This document shows positions 40,221 to 51,849 of a DNA stretch of 64,000 nt, piece after piece. Source of the DNA: Apium graveolens. Its lineage: Eukaryota > Streptophyta > Magnoliopsida > Apiales > Apiaceae. Under the pieces are notes generated by a model, which did no database searches, was not told the origin of the DNA, and saw nothing but the letters and a program-made list of their open reading frames with translations. The stretch lies in assembly GCF_009905375.1 (NCBI RefSeq), contig NW_027417605.1:86519-150518 (forward strand). Reading direction: 5' to 3'. The stretch's first letter is position 1, and each line of letters opens with the position of its first letter. The translations under genes were made by a program, and so were the position numbers.

Positions 40221-42671
40221 ATTGACATGTTAACATCATATACATGCAATTTGAAATCTTTTAACCACCTCTTGGTACCACTTTTATATAAGTCAATTAT
40301 GGCAACATTTTGACTCTAATCAACCATGTAAGTCACTCTTCACCATATTAGAGTCACTTTGCACCCTATAAGAGTCACTTGCCATCATATATTGGTACAA
40401 TTGACATGTTAACATCATCTACATGCAATTTAATGTCCTTTAACCACCTGTTGGTACCACTTTTATACGAGTCAATTTTGGGAAACATTTTGGCTCTAAT
40501 CAACCATGTAAATTACTCTTCACCATATTTAAGTCACTTTGCACCCTATAAGAGTCACTTGCAACCATATATTGGTACAATTGACCTATTAACATCATAT
40601 ACATACAATTTGACATCTTTTAACCACCTCTTGGTACCACTTTTATATAAGTCAATTAGGGCCACATTTTGACTCTAATCAACCATGTAAGTCACTCTTC
40701 ACCATATTAGAGTCACTTTGCACCCTATAAGAGTCACTTGCCATATATTGGTGCAATTGACCTATTAACATCATATACATGCAATTTGACATCTTTCACC
40801 CAACTCTTGGTATCACTTTTATATAAGTCAATTAGGGCCACATTTTGACTCTAATCAACCATGTAAGTCACTCTTCACAATATTAGAGTCACTTTGCGCC
40901 CTATAAGAGTCAGTTGCCACCATATATTGGTACAATTGACCTATTAACATCATATACATGCAATTTGAAATCTTTTAACCACCTCTTGGTACCACTTTTA
41001 TATAAGTCAATTAGGGCCACATTTTGACTCTAATCAACCATGTAAGTCACTCTTCACCATATTAAAGTCACTTTGCACCCTATAAGAGTCACTTGCCACC
41101 ATATATTGGTACAATTGACATGTTAGCATCATCTATATGCAATTTAATGTCCTTTAACCACCTGTTGTACCACTTTTATACGAGTCAATTTTGGGAAACA
41201 TTTTGGCTCTAATCAACCATGTAAATCACTCTTCACCATATTTAAGTCACTTTGCACCCTATAAGAGTCACTTGCAACCATATATTGGTACAATTGACCT
41301 ATTAGCATCTTATACATGCAATTTGACATCCTTTAACCACCTCTTGGTACCACTTTTATATAAGTCAATTAGGGCCACATTTTGACTCTAATCAACTATG
41401 TAAGTCACTCTTCACCATATTAGAGTCACTTTGCACCCTATAAGAGTCTCTTGCCACCATATATTGGTACAATTGATCTATTAACTTCATATACATGAAA
41501 TTTGACATCCTTTAACCACCTCCCTGTACCACTTTTATACAAGTCAATTTTGGACCATATTTGGGCTCTAATCAACCATGTAAGTCACTCTTCACCATAT
41601 TAGAGTCACTTTGCACCCTATAAGAGTCACTTGCCACCATATATTGGTATAATTGACATGTTAACATCATCTACATGCAATTTTACATCCTTTAACCACC
41701 TCTTGGTACCACTTTTATACGAGTCAATTTTGGGAAACATTTGGCTCTAATCAACAATGTAAGTCACTCTTCACCATATTAGAGTCACTTTGCACCCTAT
41801 AAGAGTCACTTTCCACCATATATTGGTACAATTGACCTATTAACATCATATACATGCAATTTGACAACTTTTAACCACCTCTTGGTACCACTTTTATATA
41901 AATTAGGGCCACATTTTGACTCTAATTAACCATGTAAGTCACTCTTCACCATATTAGAGTCACTTTGCACCCAATAAGAGTCACTTGCCACGATAAATTG
42001 GTACAATTGACCTATTAACATCATATAAATGCAATTTGACATCTTTTAACCACCTCTTGGTACCACTTTTATATAAGTCAATTAAGGCCACATTTTGACT
42101 CTAATCAACCATGTAAGTCACTCTTCACCATATTAGAGTAGCTTTGCACCCTATGAGAGTCACTTGCCACCATATACTGGTACAATTGACATGTTAACAT
42201 CATCTACATGCAATTTGACATCTTTTAACCACCTCTCGGTACAACTTTTATACGAGTCAATTTTGGGAAACATTTTGGCTCTAATCAACCATATAAATCA
42301 CTCTTTACCATATTTAAGTCACTTTGCACCCTATAAGAGTCACTTGCAACCATATATTGGTACAATTGACCTATTAACATGATATACATGCAATTTGACA
42401 TCCTTTAACCACTTCTTGGTACCACTTTTATATAAGTCAATTAGGGCCACATTTTGACTCTAATCAACAATGTAAGTCACTCTTCACCATATTAGAGTCA
42501 CTTTGCACCCTATAAGAGTCACTTGCCACCATATATTGGTACAATTGACCTATTAACATCATATACATGCAATTTGACATCTTTTAACCACCTCTTGGTA
42601 CCACTTTTATATAAGTCAATTAGGGCCACATTTTGACTCTAATCAACCATGTAAGTCACTCTTTAGAGTCA

Positions 42672-44292
42672 CTTTACGAGTTTTAAAGCGATTCCTTCGC
42701 GAGTGTCTTACCAACTGCCTAACACACTTACCATAAATGTTTCATACATTAATTAACCCTTTTTGGTCTTTAACCTATGTTTCAAAGTAAGGCGAGGGGT
42801 AAGGGTTCGTTCGCGAAACGTCGTTACTTAAAACGGCCGTTTCTCCTAAACCGTTCATCGGAATCGAACGAACTACATATCAAAACGAAGCTCGTAACAT
42901 GAGCTATCTAAACATGGCAGTGGTCATAATCTAGCAGGGGGTTCTCGGGTCCTAATCCTATGCACAAAAACAGTCCAAAGAAAATCGGACGTTACGACGG
43001 CTATGTTTACGCGATTTCCCAAATTTTAAACCATTCAATACCAACCACAAATCAACCCCAATCAATCATACAACCAATATCCCTCCAAACCACATCATAA
43101 CAGCCCCAACAAATCCACATTAACCATTTATACTTATTCCTCACATGAACTAAAAGCTTTACTTAGGTTCTTTAACTAATTACCAAGATTTACAACTCCA
43201 ACAATGCAACAAAACCAACTAATCTCTACAAACTCAACCAAACTTCAACCAATCAAGCATCATGCTTCACATATGCTATATCAAACACATTCAATCCTAA
43301 TTACTCAAAACTAAAGCTAGGGTTTGTAGTTTATACCTTCCTTGGAGAGGTGGGAGGAGCTAGGAAGCCTTAAGAAGCTTTGAGAAGTCTTAAGAATGCT
43401 TGGATCTTCAAGAAAACAAGAAAACTTCAAGTTAAAAAAACTTGAAAACACTATTCATAGTCTTCTTCTTTGATTAAATGAAGAAGATTGAGAAGGAATT
43501 AATGGCTTAAACTCATGATATAGTCCTAACTAAGCATGAAGATGATTAGGGAATTATCTTACCAATTTAGGAAGCTTGGATCTTGGATTTTGAATTTCTC
43601 TTGCCTTTTGAATAGTGAAAAGCCGTGAGCAATGAAGAACAAAGCCTTGGTTGATTTTGATTTTTGATGAAAATGATTTTACTTGGCTTGGTTGATTGGT
43701 TTTTGTGCTTGCTTTAGTCAATTACCTTCTTGCCCTTGGATTTGTGTGGTTACAAAGCCACCACACCTCCTTCTTTCCCATGTCATGCTTATGTCATCCT
43801 CATGATGTCATCCTCACTTCCTTGTCCTCTTTCTATTGGTTGGATGACATCATTCCCACTAATCCCTTTGATTAACTTCCTAATCGTTTGCCTAATGACC
43901 GCTGATCTGTTATACGGTTCGCTTAACTTTCGTTTTCGTTTATCGTTTGAGGGATCATACCCGGTATCTTATTACTTAGGTTCCCTCAACCTTTCTCAAT
44001 ATATTATATTCCTTTTATGATCCTCTCCTATAATCCTTTAATTTAAATCCTTTTATCCTGTTACCTTTTTCTCAATTTTTTCCGTATCTAGTGGATTTCC
44101 GGGAAAAATCCAAGTGTTCAGAATTGGATTCTGACGATCTTTACATACACTTATATACCACATAGAGTACTAATAATATCCCATAAGATCAATAACAGAA
44201 CCCCTACATAGCGTGGCATGAACAGTTTTCTCATTCAGCAAAAACACTATTCATAAGGGTTTCAAAAATTTCCAAAAATTGGGGTTATTACA
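42672..44292 (-). repeat. 3' LTR, truncated (1621 bp remain)
   Basis: This matches 52339-53960 of the 5' LTR with about 8 substitutions and one single-base indel counted by eye (about 0.5%). The interior-side end is intact: on the minus strand it starts TGTAATAACCCC after the polypurine tract. The distal 2.5 kb is missing. Its broken end joins satellite at 42672-42675, where CTTT is shared by the satellite (CACTTTGC) and the LTR (CCTTTACG). Confidence 0.93.
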
Positions 44293-44293
44293 G

Positions 44294-44305
44294 TCTCCCC
44301 TCCTT
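44294..44305 (-). other. Polypurine tract (plus-strand primer)
   Basis: On the minus strand this reads AAGGAGGGGAGA, one base before the LTR start TGTAATAACC. Its position and composition are those of the polypurine tract that primes second-strand synthesis in LTR retrotransposons. Confidence 0.88.
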
Positions 44306-44309
44306 AAAA

Positions 44310-46600
44310 GGATTCCGTCCCGGAATCAGATAGAAATAAATAGGGATACTTTCTTAGTATTGCACTTTCTAACTCTCAAGTCAATTTTCCCACATTGTGG
44401 TTCTACCATCAAACTCTTACTAGTTTGATAACCCTTCTCCTAAGCACTCGTTCCTTTTCACTCTATAACCCTTCCTGGTTGCTCCATATAGGTTACGTCT
44501 GGTTGCATGTCTATGCGCTCATATGCCCCTATTTGTCTGGCATCTGAATTACACTTCCTTAACATTAATACGTGGAACACGTTATGAACTTGCTACAGGT
44601 TCGGGGGTAGGGCTAGCTCATATGCTAACTTCCCAAACGTCTTAATATATCCAAGGGTCCAACAATTGGTGGACTTAGCTTTCCTTTCTTTCCGAATCTC
44701 ATCAATCCTTTCCAAGGGATACCTATAACATTACTAGGTCCCCTATTTCGTACTCTTTATCCTTTCGTGTCAAATCAACATACTTATCATGTCCATCTTG
44801 GGCTACTACCAGCCGTCCTCTGATTAGATCTATCATATCCTTGGTCCTTTGGACTACTGCGGGTCCGAGCATCTTGCGCTCTACAACTTCATCCTAACAT
44901 AAGGGAGATCGACATTGTCTTCCCTCAAGGATCTCATAAGGCGACATCTCGATAATGACATATGATCTTTTGTCGTAAGATAACTCAATCCGAATTAAGT
45001 GATCATTCCAAATTCTTTCAAGTCTATTATACAGACTCTCATCATAGCTTCCAATCATTAGAACTTTTGCTTCTCAATACCCATTCTTTTCCAGTTCGTA
45101 ATCGCTACTACCTTCCGTTCCTAATATTATACGGGTTATACTTTTGCTTGTTAGCGTTCTATAACCTTTTAATAACCACGTCAACCTTAGTATCACGAAT
45201 GTGTTCCCATTCCGCATACTACCACCACTTTATTACTCCTTTTTCAGTTGTTTCTATTTTCCAAAGTTTGATTAATCATATAGAAGTAAAGGAATTTGTT
45301 GAGAGATCACTATGATCATGAACACTTGTTATATCGCATAGTTAGTACAGAAGGTGGCCAGCCTTTAGTACTTGACAAGCAATTAAACAATAGCTGGTAT
45401 CCTACTCGGCTTCTATCACACAGATAGATAGTCATTCGGCAATACCTCCCCTTCTGGAAGGGTTGTTCTTCTCAGCTTATATGAAATGAAAAGAAGAGAA
45501 AAGAACAAATTGATGAGAATTGTATATATGAAAAGAAAAAAAATATATATACTGTCACCAAATATCTGGCTTGGAACCTACCTCTGAACTATAGAGGTCT
45601 GTCATAGGAGAACGAAACATATATATTTATATCAACATCAAGTGTTATAGCATCGTATTTCACATGCCTAAATATTTTTGCCATTCCGTCCATCATTCTA
45701 TGGACCCATGCTCTTCCTCGAGCTTAAACACAATCACCTTTGAAACTCCCTCGACATCGAAAATCGAATTTGGGATCTCATTCTATATATCACCGTTACT
45801 AGAATTCTATGCTTGCACCGCAACCTTCCTCATATAGTAATACGACTCTCTTTTCATAAGAAGGAATAAATATTCAATTGGTAGATACTCTACTTAATTA
45901 GTCTATCAATGATAACTTATACATTACCACGACCCGATTAGTGGTACTCAATCTCAACATCCATTCCAATACAACTCTCATGGTTGTAATCAGCTCATTA
46001 CTCACAGAATCATTGCTGCCTTACTATGGTCCACCACTGACCCACTGTAGTCATTTATTTTCCATGAAGTCTTAATAGCTAACCATACGGAGTCCATACA
46101 TCTCGTATCAAATCCTTCTAAGGAGGTAACATAATCACCATTCCTGATTCATGAAGAACACTCATGATCCTGACATACATACATGACATGAAGCAGATAA
46201 AAGTGCAGAAGAGTTTCAATCAAAGCAACGATAGCAGGTTAATACCATTCTTAATCATACGCCCTAAATAGAAGAATTAACTCAAGGGTTCATCTAGTCC
46301 TTTTTGAAACATGGTCCTGGATTATTCTCAAGATAGGACCTTCTAAGATAGATAGCCCGTTCATGGCGATTACACGAATTAAACCTTTACCAACTACTAT
46401 TACGGTTGGGTATTGCACAGTCATCAGAAGGAATGTCAATCTTCCAAACCATAATTCAACTTTCACATTTTTAACCATCATCACTGTATTCTTTTGGCAC
46501 ACGCGCCTATAATTATCCACTTACCTTTAAAGTGTCGGCCACCTCTTTGGCCTTTCCTGATAGTAAAATTTCCTTACAGTCAATGTCACATTAACTACCT
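44310..46600 (-). pseudogene. Degenerate RNase H end, integrase and chromodomain
   Basis: Read on the minus strand, in order: an RNase H tail near 46525-46581 (KAKEVAD, like the VVAD motif of the fragment at 24.3 kb); integrase core remnants near 45890-45930 (VIIDRLIK) and 45785-45820 (HRILVTVI); integrase C-terminal part near 44700-45070 (SPYEILEGRQCRSPL, ERKMLGPAVVQRTKD, RKDKEYEIGDLVML); the GKLAYELALP region near 44620; and a chromodomain-like tail near 44345-44530 (YERIDMQPDVTYMEQP). Stops and frameshifts are frequent, including a stop and a 1-base loss just after GDLVML. The zinc finger was not found. This is the normal 3' end of a chromovirus pol gene, heavily mutated. Confidence 0.82.
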
Positions 46601-47940
46601 CCAAATAAATTTCTACCTTATTTCAATCACAGCTTATGTGAAAATGCTTTCCTTAAAATCTGATGAGTAAAAAAAAATCACCATTTTTCCATAAGTTATT
46701 GCCTCAGTCTTTAGAGGCTAATCACTTGTCATGACTGACTCTCAATCATACTTAGAACATCTTTTATCTTAGGTCCTAATTGCCCTGAACAATTTCGACC
46801 TTTACTGGTTCGATCCATACTTTCTCGTGGTTTAACACGTGCCCCACTTGGCAACATTATAATTACGTCATATTTCCTTTATCAACATTTCTATTCTTGA
46901 GAATTTTGAATATTACCTTTCTCCTTGTAAAACCTCTAAGGTTATCCTTGAATCGTTCCTCCTGTATTCCCTAGATACAGGGCATATCAAAATACCATAT
47001 ACTAATACTAGAATCATTGTCTATATACTTTTGAAAGAAAAAAAAAAAATTCTCCACTGATTCTTTAAAGGTTGTTATTACCTTAATCCTTTCCAATTCA
47101 TACTGTCAAATTTCATACTATCCCTATTAAGGGTGAAATGCCAACCTTTATGCATTCCCCTAGGATTCATTTTAAGTTACCGATGTTCTATCCTTAATTC
47201 CACCTTTGAAAAGGTACATGCATCCATCCATGGATAAATAAAGTCATATATCCCTGATAAGGGTATCTTATTCAATCATTCCCACCTCGATAGTATATTC
47301 CTAATTTCACAATAACATCTGTATACAAAATGAGGTTAATCAAAATGGCCTCCAAAAGATAACAACGGTTATCCGCTTTTCTTGCCTAATCTGGTAACGA
47401 TAACATGGATGTTCTGGAAGATATTGGTCGTGTTCAACGTGAACCTCTTCTTAATAATTCCTTATTTACTTTTGTTGTTTATCTCAACAGTCATCTCAAT
47501 GTTGGGATATCTTTCATACCTGGCGTCCTCCCTTTCTGGGTATCATGCCACCGGTCTTAGACTTCACATTCTTGAAGGTCACTTCCTTCATCCAATTTTC
47601 CTAGTTTCTTACTTTCTTGTCTCCTCAGTCTATCCGCGTCTCATTATCTATCCTTCGAATTATCTCAAGGTTTCCTCGAATCTTTCCAACTTACAGGGGA
47701 TAAAATATATGTATCTCTTATACCTTCAACCATCAATTTAACTCATGGTGAATCACTCTCATCCGGACGATTACATACTTTTCTATTTCTATTTCTACGA
47801 GTCTTTAGGGTTTCCTCATACCCAACTCCCTTATCATTCCTCAAACTCTCTTGCCTTTATATTCCTTTCTCTTATCGTTATTTCATGAACCAACACAACA
47901 TAAGCATTGATTTCAAACATCCCGTCATTCTGGATTCGTG
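46600..47940. other. Unassigned interior segment of the element
   Basis: I recognise no domain here. By position it should hold the rest of gag, protease and reverse transcriptase if collinear, but no motif of these could be read on the minus strand. A run of A (T on the element strand) lies near 47036-47049. The open frame on the plus strand at 47382-47741 has no recognisable motif and runs antisense to the element. Confidence 0.5.
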
Positions 47941-47944
47941 TCTT

Positions 47945-48310
47945 CAGAATGAATCTTGATAACTTTTACAACTTAGATTTCATAATTCATCATACTCGTC
48001 TGCCTTTGTTCTGGCTCTTAAGCTTTTACACTATCTCCATAACCTTGGGAAGTACTTTCCTGAAAACAATTGACTGAACTTAAATCAGTTTATCATAACC
48101 TCTGGCTCCGTGCCTTTCTTGGTCTTTCACCAGCGGGTGGTCTCTCTCTTAGGAGGGTAAGTGACAAAACAGTCCTTTTGAGATTCGTCAATCATTTAGA
48201 ATCTCAAATAATTCCTATATTTCCTTTAGCCAGGCTCTTGCCTCGATTGGGCCAGCTTGTTCCTTGGAACTCTGAGAGCTTAGCGACTTAGAGGTCCTGA
48301 AAGAATTTCA
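47945..48310 (-). pseudogene. Degenerate gag core
   Basis: On the minus strand, GPIEARAWLKEI (about 48218-48253) is followed by a pattern like the retrotransposon gag domain (Retrotrans_gag family). A GKYFPRL stretch, a typical gag landmark, lies at about 48035-48060. Stops interrupt it (one directly after AWLKEI) and the frame shifts. The gag protein would form the particle that packages element RNA. This core lies downstream of a block carrying RNase H and integrase sequence (48600-49385), which is the wrong order for an intact element. Confidence 0.72.
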
Positions 48311-48599
48311 CACCACATTGTTTCCTCAAGGTGGTGGTTGGGGATAATAGTCTAAGTTCTGTCTAGACAGGTCCATGAATTGCCGTATAGGAGTACCGTC
48401 TCGGGTCTCCTTTCCTTACTCGACTTTCTGTTTCCTTAGTATGAAATGTTTCATCCTACTCCCCATAATTGGGGTCATCTTTTAATTTAAAATCCTCATT
48501 TTCCACTCCATTATGTTATGGGTTCCTTCTATCTTGATGGCGTCCTCCCTGACTATCACATTCAGGGTTTGCTCTAACTCTTATTCCTCAAACTAGCTT

Positions 48600-49385
48600 T
48601 CATCTAAGATTTCATCTTTACGCTCTTAAACATTTGGAACCCAAATTCTATAGGAATACCTCATTATTCCCTTATCATCTCTCTCGGTATTAATCTCATA
48701 TCTATTTGTTGGCTCTTTGCCTTCATTCATCACTTTTTCTGGCACAATATGTTCCTTTCCAATAATTCGGTCTCTATTGCAATCTCAAACAGCTTTTCGG
48801 TACCGGCTCCGGTTACCTTCACTACTATTTCCAAAACCTCTTATAAACTCTCCCAAAGACATTATCATCTTGAGTCTCTCCTTTTTACTAAGGGCATCAG
48901 CCACCACATTGGCTTTCCCCGAATGATAAAGAATCTCCCAATCATTATTCTTGATTAGCTCTAACTGCCTCCTCTGGCATATGTTGAGCTCTTTCTACGT
49001 AAAAATGTACTAGAGCACTTATGGCTTAGGTAATTCTCGCACTTCTCTCCATACAAGTAGTGCCTCCAATCTTTAGGGTAAACTATTGCCACGAGCCTAA
49101 GCTCATGAGCGGGGATATCGAATTTCATACTACCTTAATTGTCTTGACATGTACGCGATTACCTTACCGTGCTGCATAAGCACGCACCCTAAGCCCTTGT
49201 GCGAAGCGTCACTACACTTCACAAAATATCCTTTTCCATCCGGCAACGCCAGCATAGGGGCCATCACCAACCTCTGCTTCAGTTCTTGAAAGCTGTTCTC
49301 ACATTTCTCTGTCCATTCGAACTTCTCAGTCTTACGAGTAAGCCGCGTTAAAGGGGCTACTATCTTTACAAACTTGAACGAACCT
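48600..49385 (-). pseudogene. RT C-terminus, RNase H and integrase linker remnant
   Basis: An open stretch from about 49385 to 49130 encodes the end of reverse transcriptase and the start of RNase H: FVKIVAPLTRLTRK, then FEWTEKCENSFQELK and FVKCSDASHKGLGCVLMQ (with the first RNase H aspartate in SDAS) and VIAYMSRQLR. A stop follows. Reading on, broken frames give the region matching EIRYP...LEALLVWREV, KANVVADALSKK (about 48890) and the integrase linker, to about 48600, where similarity to the 24.3-kb fragment stops. The catalytic centre of reverse transcriptase (the YxDD region) is absent. On the 5' side it joins directly to gag N-terminal sequence. Confidence 0.85.
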
Positions 49386-49780
49386 CCGGTAGTCGACCTA
49401 ACCATGGTCATCAATTCATCAGTGGTCCTTTATCCAATCTTGTCAGGATCCTCCATGGGATCCTCCTCAACAACTATCCCTTCTAGGACAACATCCTCAA
49501 CCGCTACATCCTCAATATCAACATCATCTGGTCCTGCATTAGGACACTCTATCGGATCCACAATCCGATCTCCAATTAGTAATAAAACATCATCGCGCTG
49601 TTGCTCCTCAACCTCAGGGTTCGGAGTCCCGCTACTCTATACGATAACGAACTACGCTTCTATCGCTACATTTATAAGGGTTCCCATAAGGGTTTTAACT
49701 GTCAGTACTACGTTAGGTAGTCCGACTATGAACTTGGCAAGAGTTCTTATTATCTTAGTGAACTTATTATCTTAACGTCC
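49386..49780 (-). pseudogene. gag 5' region, truncated
   Basis: Between the primer-binding site and the RT remnant, a minus-strand frame is rich in Asp, Glu and Val (for example DDVDIEDVAVEDVVLEG), followed by a stop and then TTDELMTMVRSTTGGS. It then runs into reverse transcriptase sequence near 49385. The position just after the primer-binding site and the acidic, low-complexity composition suggest the gag leader and N-terminus, but no gag domain is recognisable here. The junction implies that the rest of gag, protease and most of reverse transcriptase were lost or displaced. Confidence 0.55.
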
Positions 49781-49807
49781 CATCATCTCTGAGGTTTATA
49801 ACGCTTA

Positions 49808-49819
49808 GCTCTGATACCA
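49808..49819 (-). other. Primer-binding site, initiator-Met tRNA
   Basis: The minus strand reads TGGTATCAGAGC, the complement of the plant initiator-Met tRNA 3' end, four bases inside the 5' LTR (which ends TGTTACA at 49824). It primes minus-strand DNA synthesis. Confidence 0.95.
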
Positions 49820-50082
49820 TTTCTGTAACACCCCTAGATCCGGGGTCGTCACGGTCTTTCTTTCCACAATATCACTTCACTTAATTAATAATAATAACCT
49901 TATGCTGTGACCCCACACTAACACACACCACAACCCGTTATAGTCTCAGAGATGAAATTTAAATAAGTACAAGTCTTTGAATCCACAATTTAAAAGTTAT
50001 TACAACCCAAAATGATTACTTGATAAATTTACAGTTAATTGCCATTATCTGCCACAAGTTATAATTATACATAATTTGATTC

Positions 50083-50205
50083 TCAAAAATAGAATGCCTG
50101 ATCTACCAATAGATCTACCTCTGCAGCTATAGCAGCCACAACATCATCGGGAAGACGCGGGATGCTTCCCACGCGCTTGCGCTGGGTCTGCTGGAGTCTG
50201 GCCAT
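50083..50205 (-). CDS. Small open frame within the LTR (40 aa)
   Basis: On the sense strand of the element, an ATG at 50205-50203 opens 40 codons ending in TGA (50085-50083). The product begins MARLQQTQRKRVGSIPRLPD, with a basic first half, and its second half is acidic and hydrophobic (VVAAIAAEVDLLVDQAF). The start context is favourable (A at -3, G at +4). This stretch is GC-richer than the AT-rich LTR around it. It lies about 260-380 bp upstream of the primer-binding site, so it would sit in the transcribed leader if transcription starts further upstream. I recognise no family, and it may be a chance frame or a leader ORF. The 3' LTR lacks this region, so the copies cannot be compared. Confidence 0.35.
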   Translation of the reverse strand: MARLQQTQRKRVGSIPRLPDDVVAAIAAEVDLLVDQAFYF

Positions 50206-51545
50206 CTTTCCTAACTGTTGTTGTGTGATGAAGAAATAAAGCAAGAGTGAGCCTTACAGCTCGCAAGATAATACATAGTGATAACAATAATATAAGTATC
50301 TAAATGGATACTTACTAGAATCTTTATCGTGAGTAAGGTAATTACTTACTGGATATAAGTTTTAAAAGAAGATGAAGTTACCAATTACTTCACTATACTT
50401 ATACCATTTTTAGAAATCTACTTGAACTACTACTGTTCGAAGTATAATAAGATTCACGAGGTCATCCCATAGATGAGACCACAAATAAAACTTGAAAATA
50501 TTTGATCTTTGAAATATTTTGAAAAGAGATGAAGTTACGAGATACTTCATTCAATGGATACACCAGTAAAAATGTTTGACCCTGTCAATGCTTCGGCAAC
50601 CACCCATTAGTAGCCTTTCAATCGAAATGCTACGGGTAGTGTTGCAGAATTATCCAAATGGATGATGAACTCATTATGGGAGTTTACCGCGCCAGGAAGA
50701 CCACTTACGATGATCAGTCGTAGTAGTACAACCCCACCATTTTCTACATGTAGAGGAGAACCTGTCGGATTTACTTGTCAACCAAACACTGAACTCCTAA
50801 GGAATGGACCGCCTTAGCGGAACTTCCAGGCCATTTGGGCCAATATAATAAGGCTGGGCCGGCGCTACTCGACCACTTACGCCACTCCTAGTTCAGATGA
50901 AATCCATGACTCTGAAACGTAAAGCTCGTTTCCCCCTTTCCCCAAGTAGAAACTTGTTGATACGGCTCCACCAAGAAGTCGTATCTAGTTGGAAAGGAAA
51001 ACTCACCGATATTTCCCAGGCGATGCCTGTTAATGGATTAACTTGTTCCAAGAATTTTACTTCCCGAATATTGGGTAAGTAATCAAAAACTCTTTTACCA
51101 AGACAGCAACCTTGTTGCGAATATAAAACACACCACCGAGCCGGATCCCCCATGTTTTGAGCGAGTATTTAAATCCCCTTTTTAAAAGGAAGATCTTAAA
51201 TATAAAAATAGTTTTGGGATCCGCTCTCACTTTTGAAAATCATTTTAAAGACTCGAAAACACTTTAAAGAGTGTTTGGAGTAAAACTGATTTAATGAAGT
51301 AAATCAGTCCCCAGAATATTTAGAAAATGACTGAATATTATTATTTAAATAATATTCCCATAAAAAATAATCTTTATAAAAATAATTGAAGTAGAAGTAT
51401 TAAAACTTATACTTGAAACGAGTATTAAATAACCAAAGATATACTTATATGAAAGTATTATCTTTATTTGAATAATCGAAAATAAGTTTGATTATTAACA
51501 CCTTATTCTTTAATAAAATAAAGAATATATTTCAGCAAATAATCG

Positions 51546-51761
51546 GAGTCATAGATCCTCAAATGAATATTCAAATAATATTCATTAAATAATATAAACT
51601 GAGTCATAAGCCTTCGAATGAATATTCAAATAATATTCAATAATAACATAAAGAGTCATAAGCCCTCGAATGAATATTCAAATAATATTCAGATAAATAA
51701 ATAAAAGGAGTCATACGCCCTCGAATGAATATTCAAAATAATATTCAATAATAAAATAAAG
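51546..51761 (-). repeat. Four-copy 52-55-bp tandem repeat in LTR
   Basis: Units start with GAGTCATA at 51546, 51601, 51653 and 51708 and contain CTCGAATGAATATTCAAATA or close variants. The core GAATATTC is itself palindromic. The repeat lies in the part of the LTR missing from the truncated copy. Confidence 0.88.
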
Positions 51762-51813
51762 TTAAAGCTATCGAATAAACCTTATTCGATTAATAGTTTT
51801 GAAAACTATGACC

Positions 51814-51817
51814 ATAT

Positions 51818-51849
<32 letters not shown>
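51814..51849. repeat. AT microsatellite in LTR
   Basis: An almost pure (AT)n run interrupted once by an extra A at 51831. Confidence 0.95.

Larger units (their letters stand above)
25826..42671 (+). repeat. Satellite block III, + orientation
   Basis: About 94 monomers. It starts inside a monomer at TAAGAGTCACTTGCC, directly after the pol fragment. Type-A monomers here mostly read TTTTGGGAAACATTTTGGC rather than block I's TTTTGGGCAACATTTTGGAT, and a TGTAATCAACTATG variant is frequent. The block ends with CACTCTTTAGAGTCACTTT, a monomer lacking 8 bp, right at the retrotransposon junction. Short open frames in this block come from the 180-bp (60-codon) period and are not genes. Confidence 0.97.

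Noticed and set aside
20972..42382. Recurrent open frames of 60-110 codons with peptides like MPPYIGTIDLLTSYTCNL, also at 57070-57372 on the minus strand
   Set aside because: They follow from a 180-bp monomer being 60 codons long, so a frame without stops persists across monomers. They appear in every block wherever variants happen to lack a stop, and no frame is favoured over its neighbours.
43730..44020. 96-codon plus-strand frame, repeated at 53398-53688
   Set aside because: It lies antisense within both LTR copies. Its presence twice reflects LTR duplication, not gene conservation, and no known domain is visible.
46290..46520. 76-codon minus-strand frame between the RNase H tail and integrase remnants
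   Set aside because: It is in the right strand and place for the integrase linker, but I could not align it convincingly to the intact fragment, so it is not listed as a separate gene.
44962..49775. Plus-strand frames inside the element (44962-45315, 47382-47741, 48070-48291, 48717-48958, 49374-49775)
   Set aside because: They are antisense to recognisable gag/pol remnants, or show only Ser/Leu-rich composition typical of the complement of AT-rich coding sequence.
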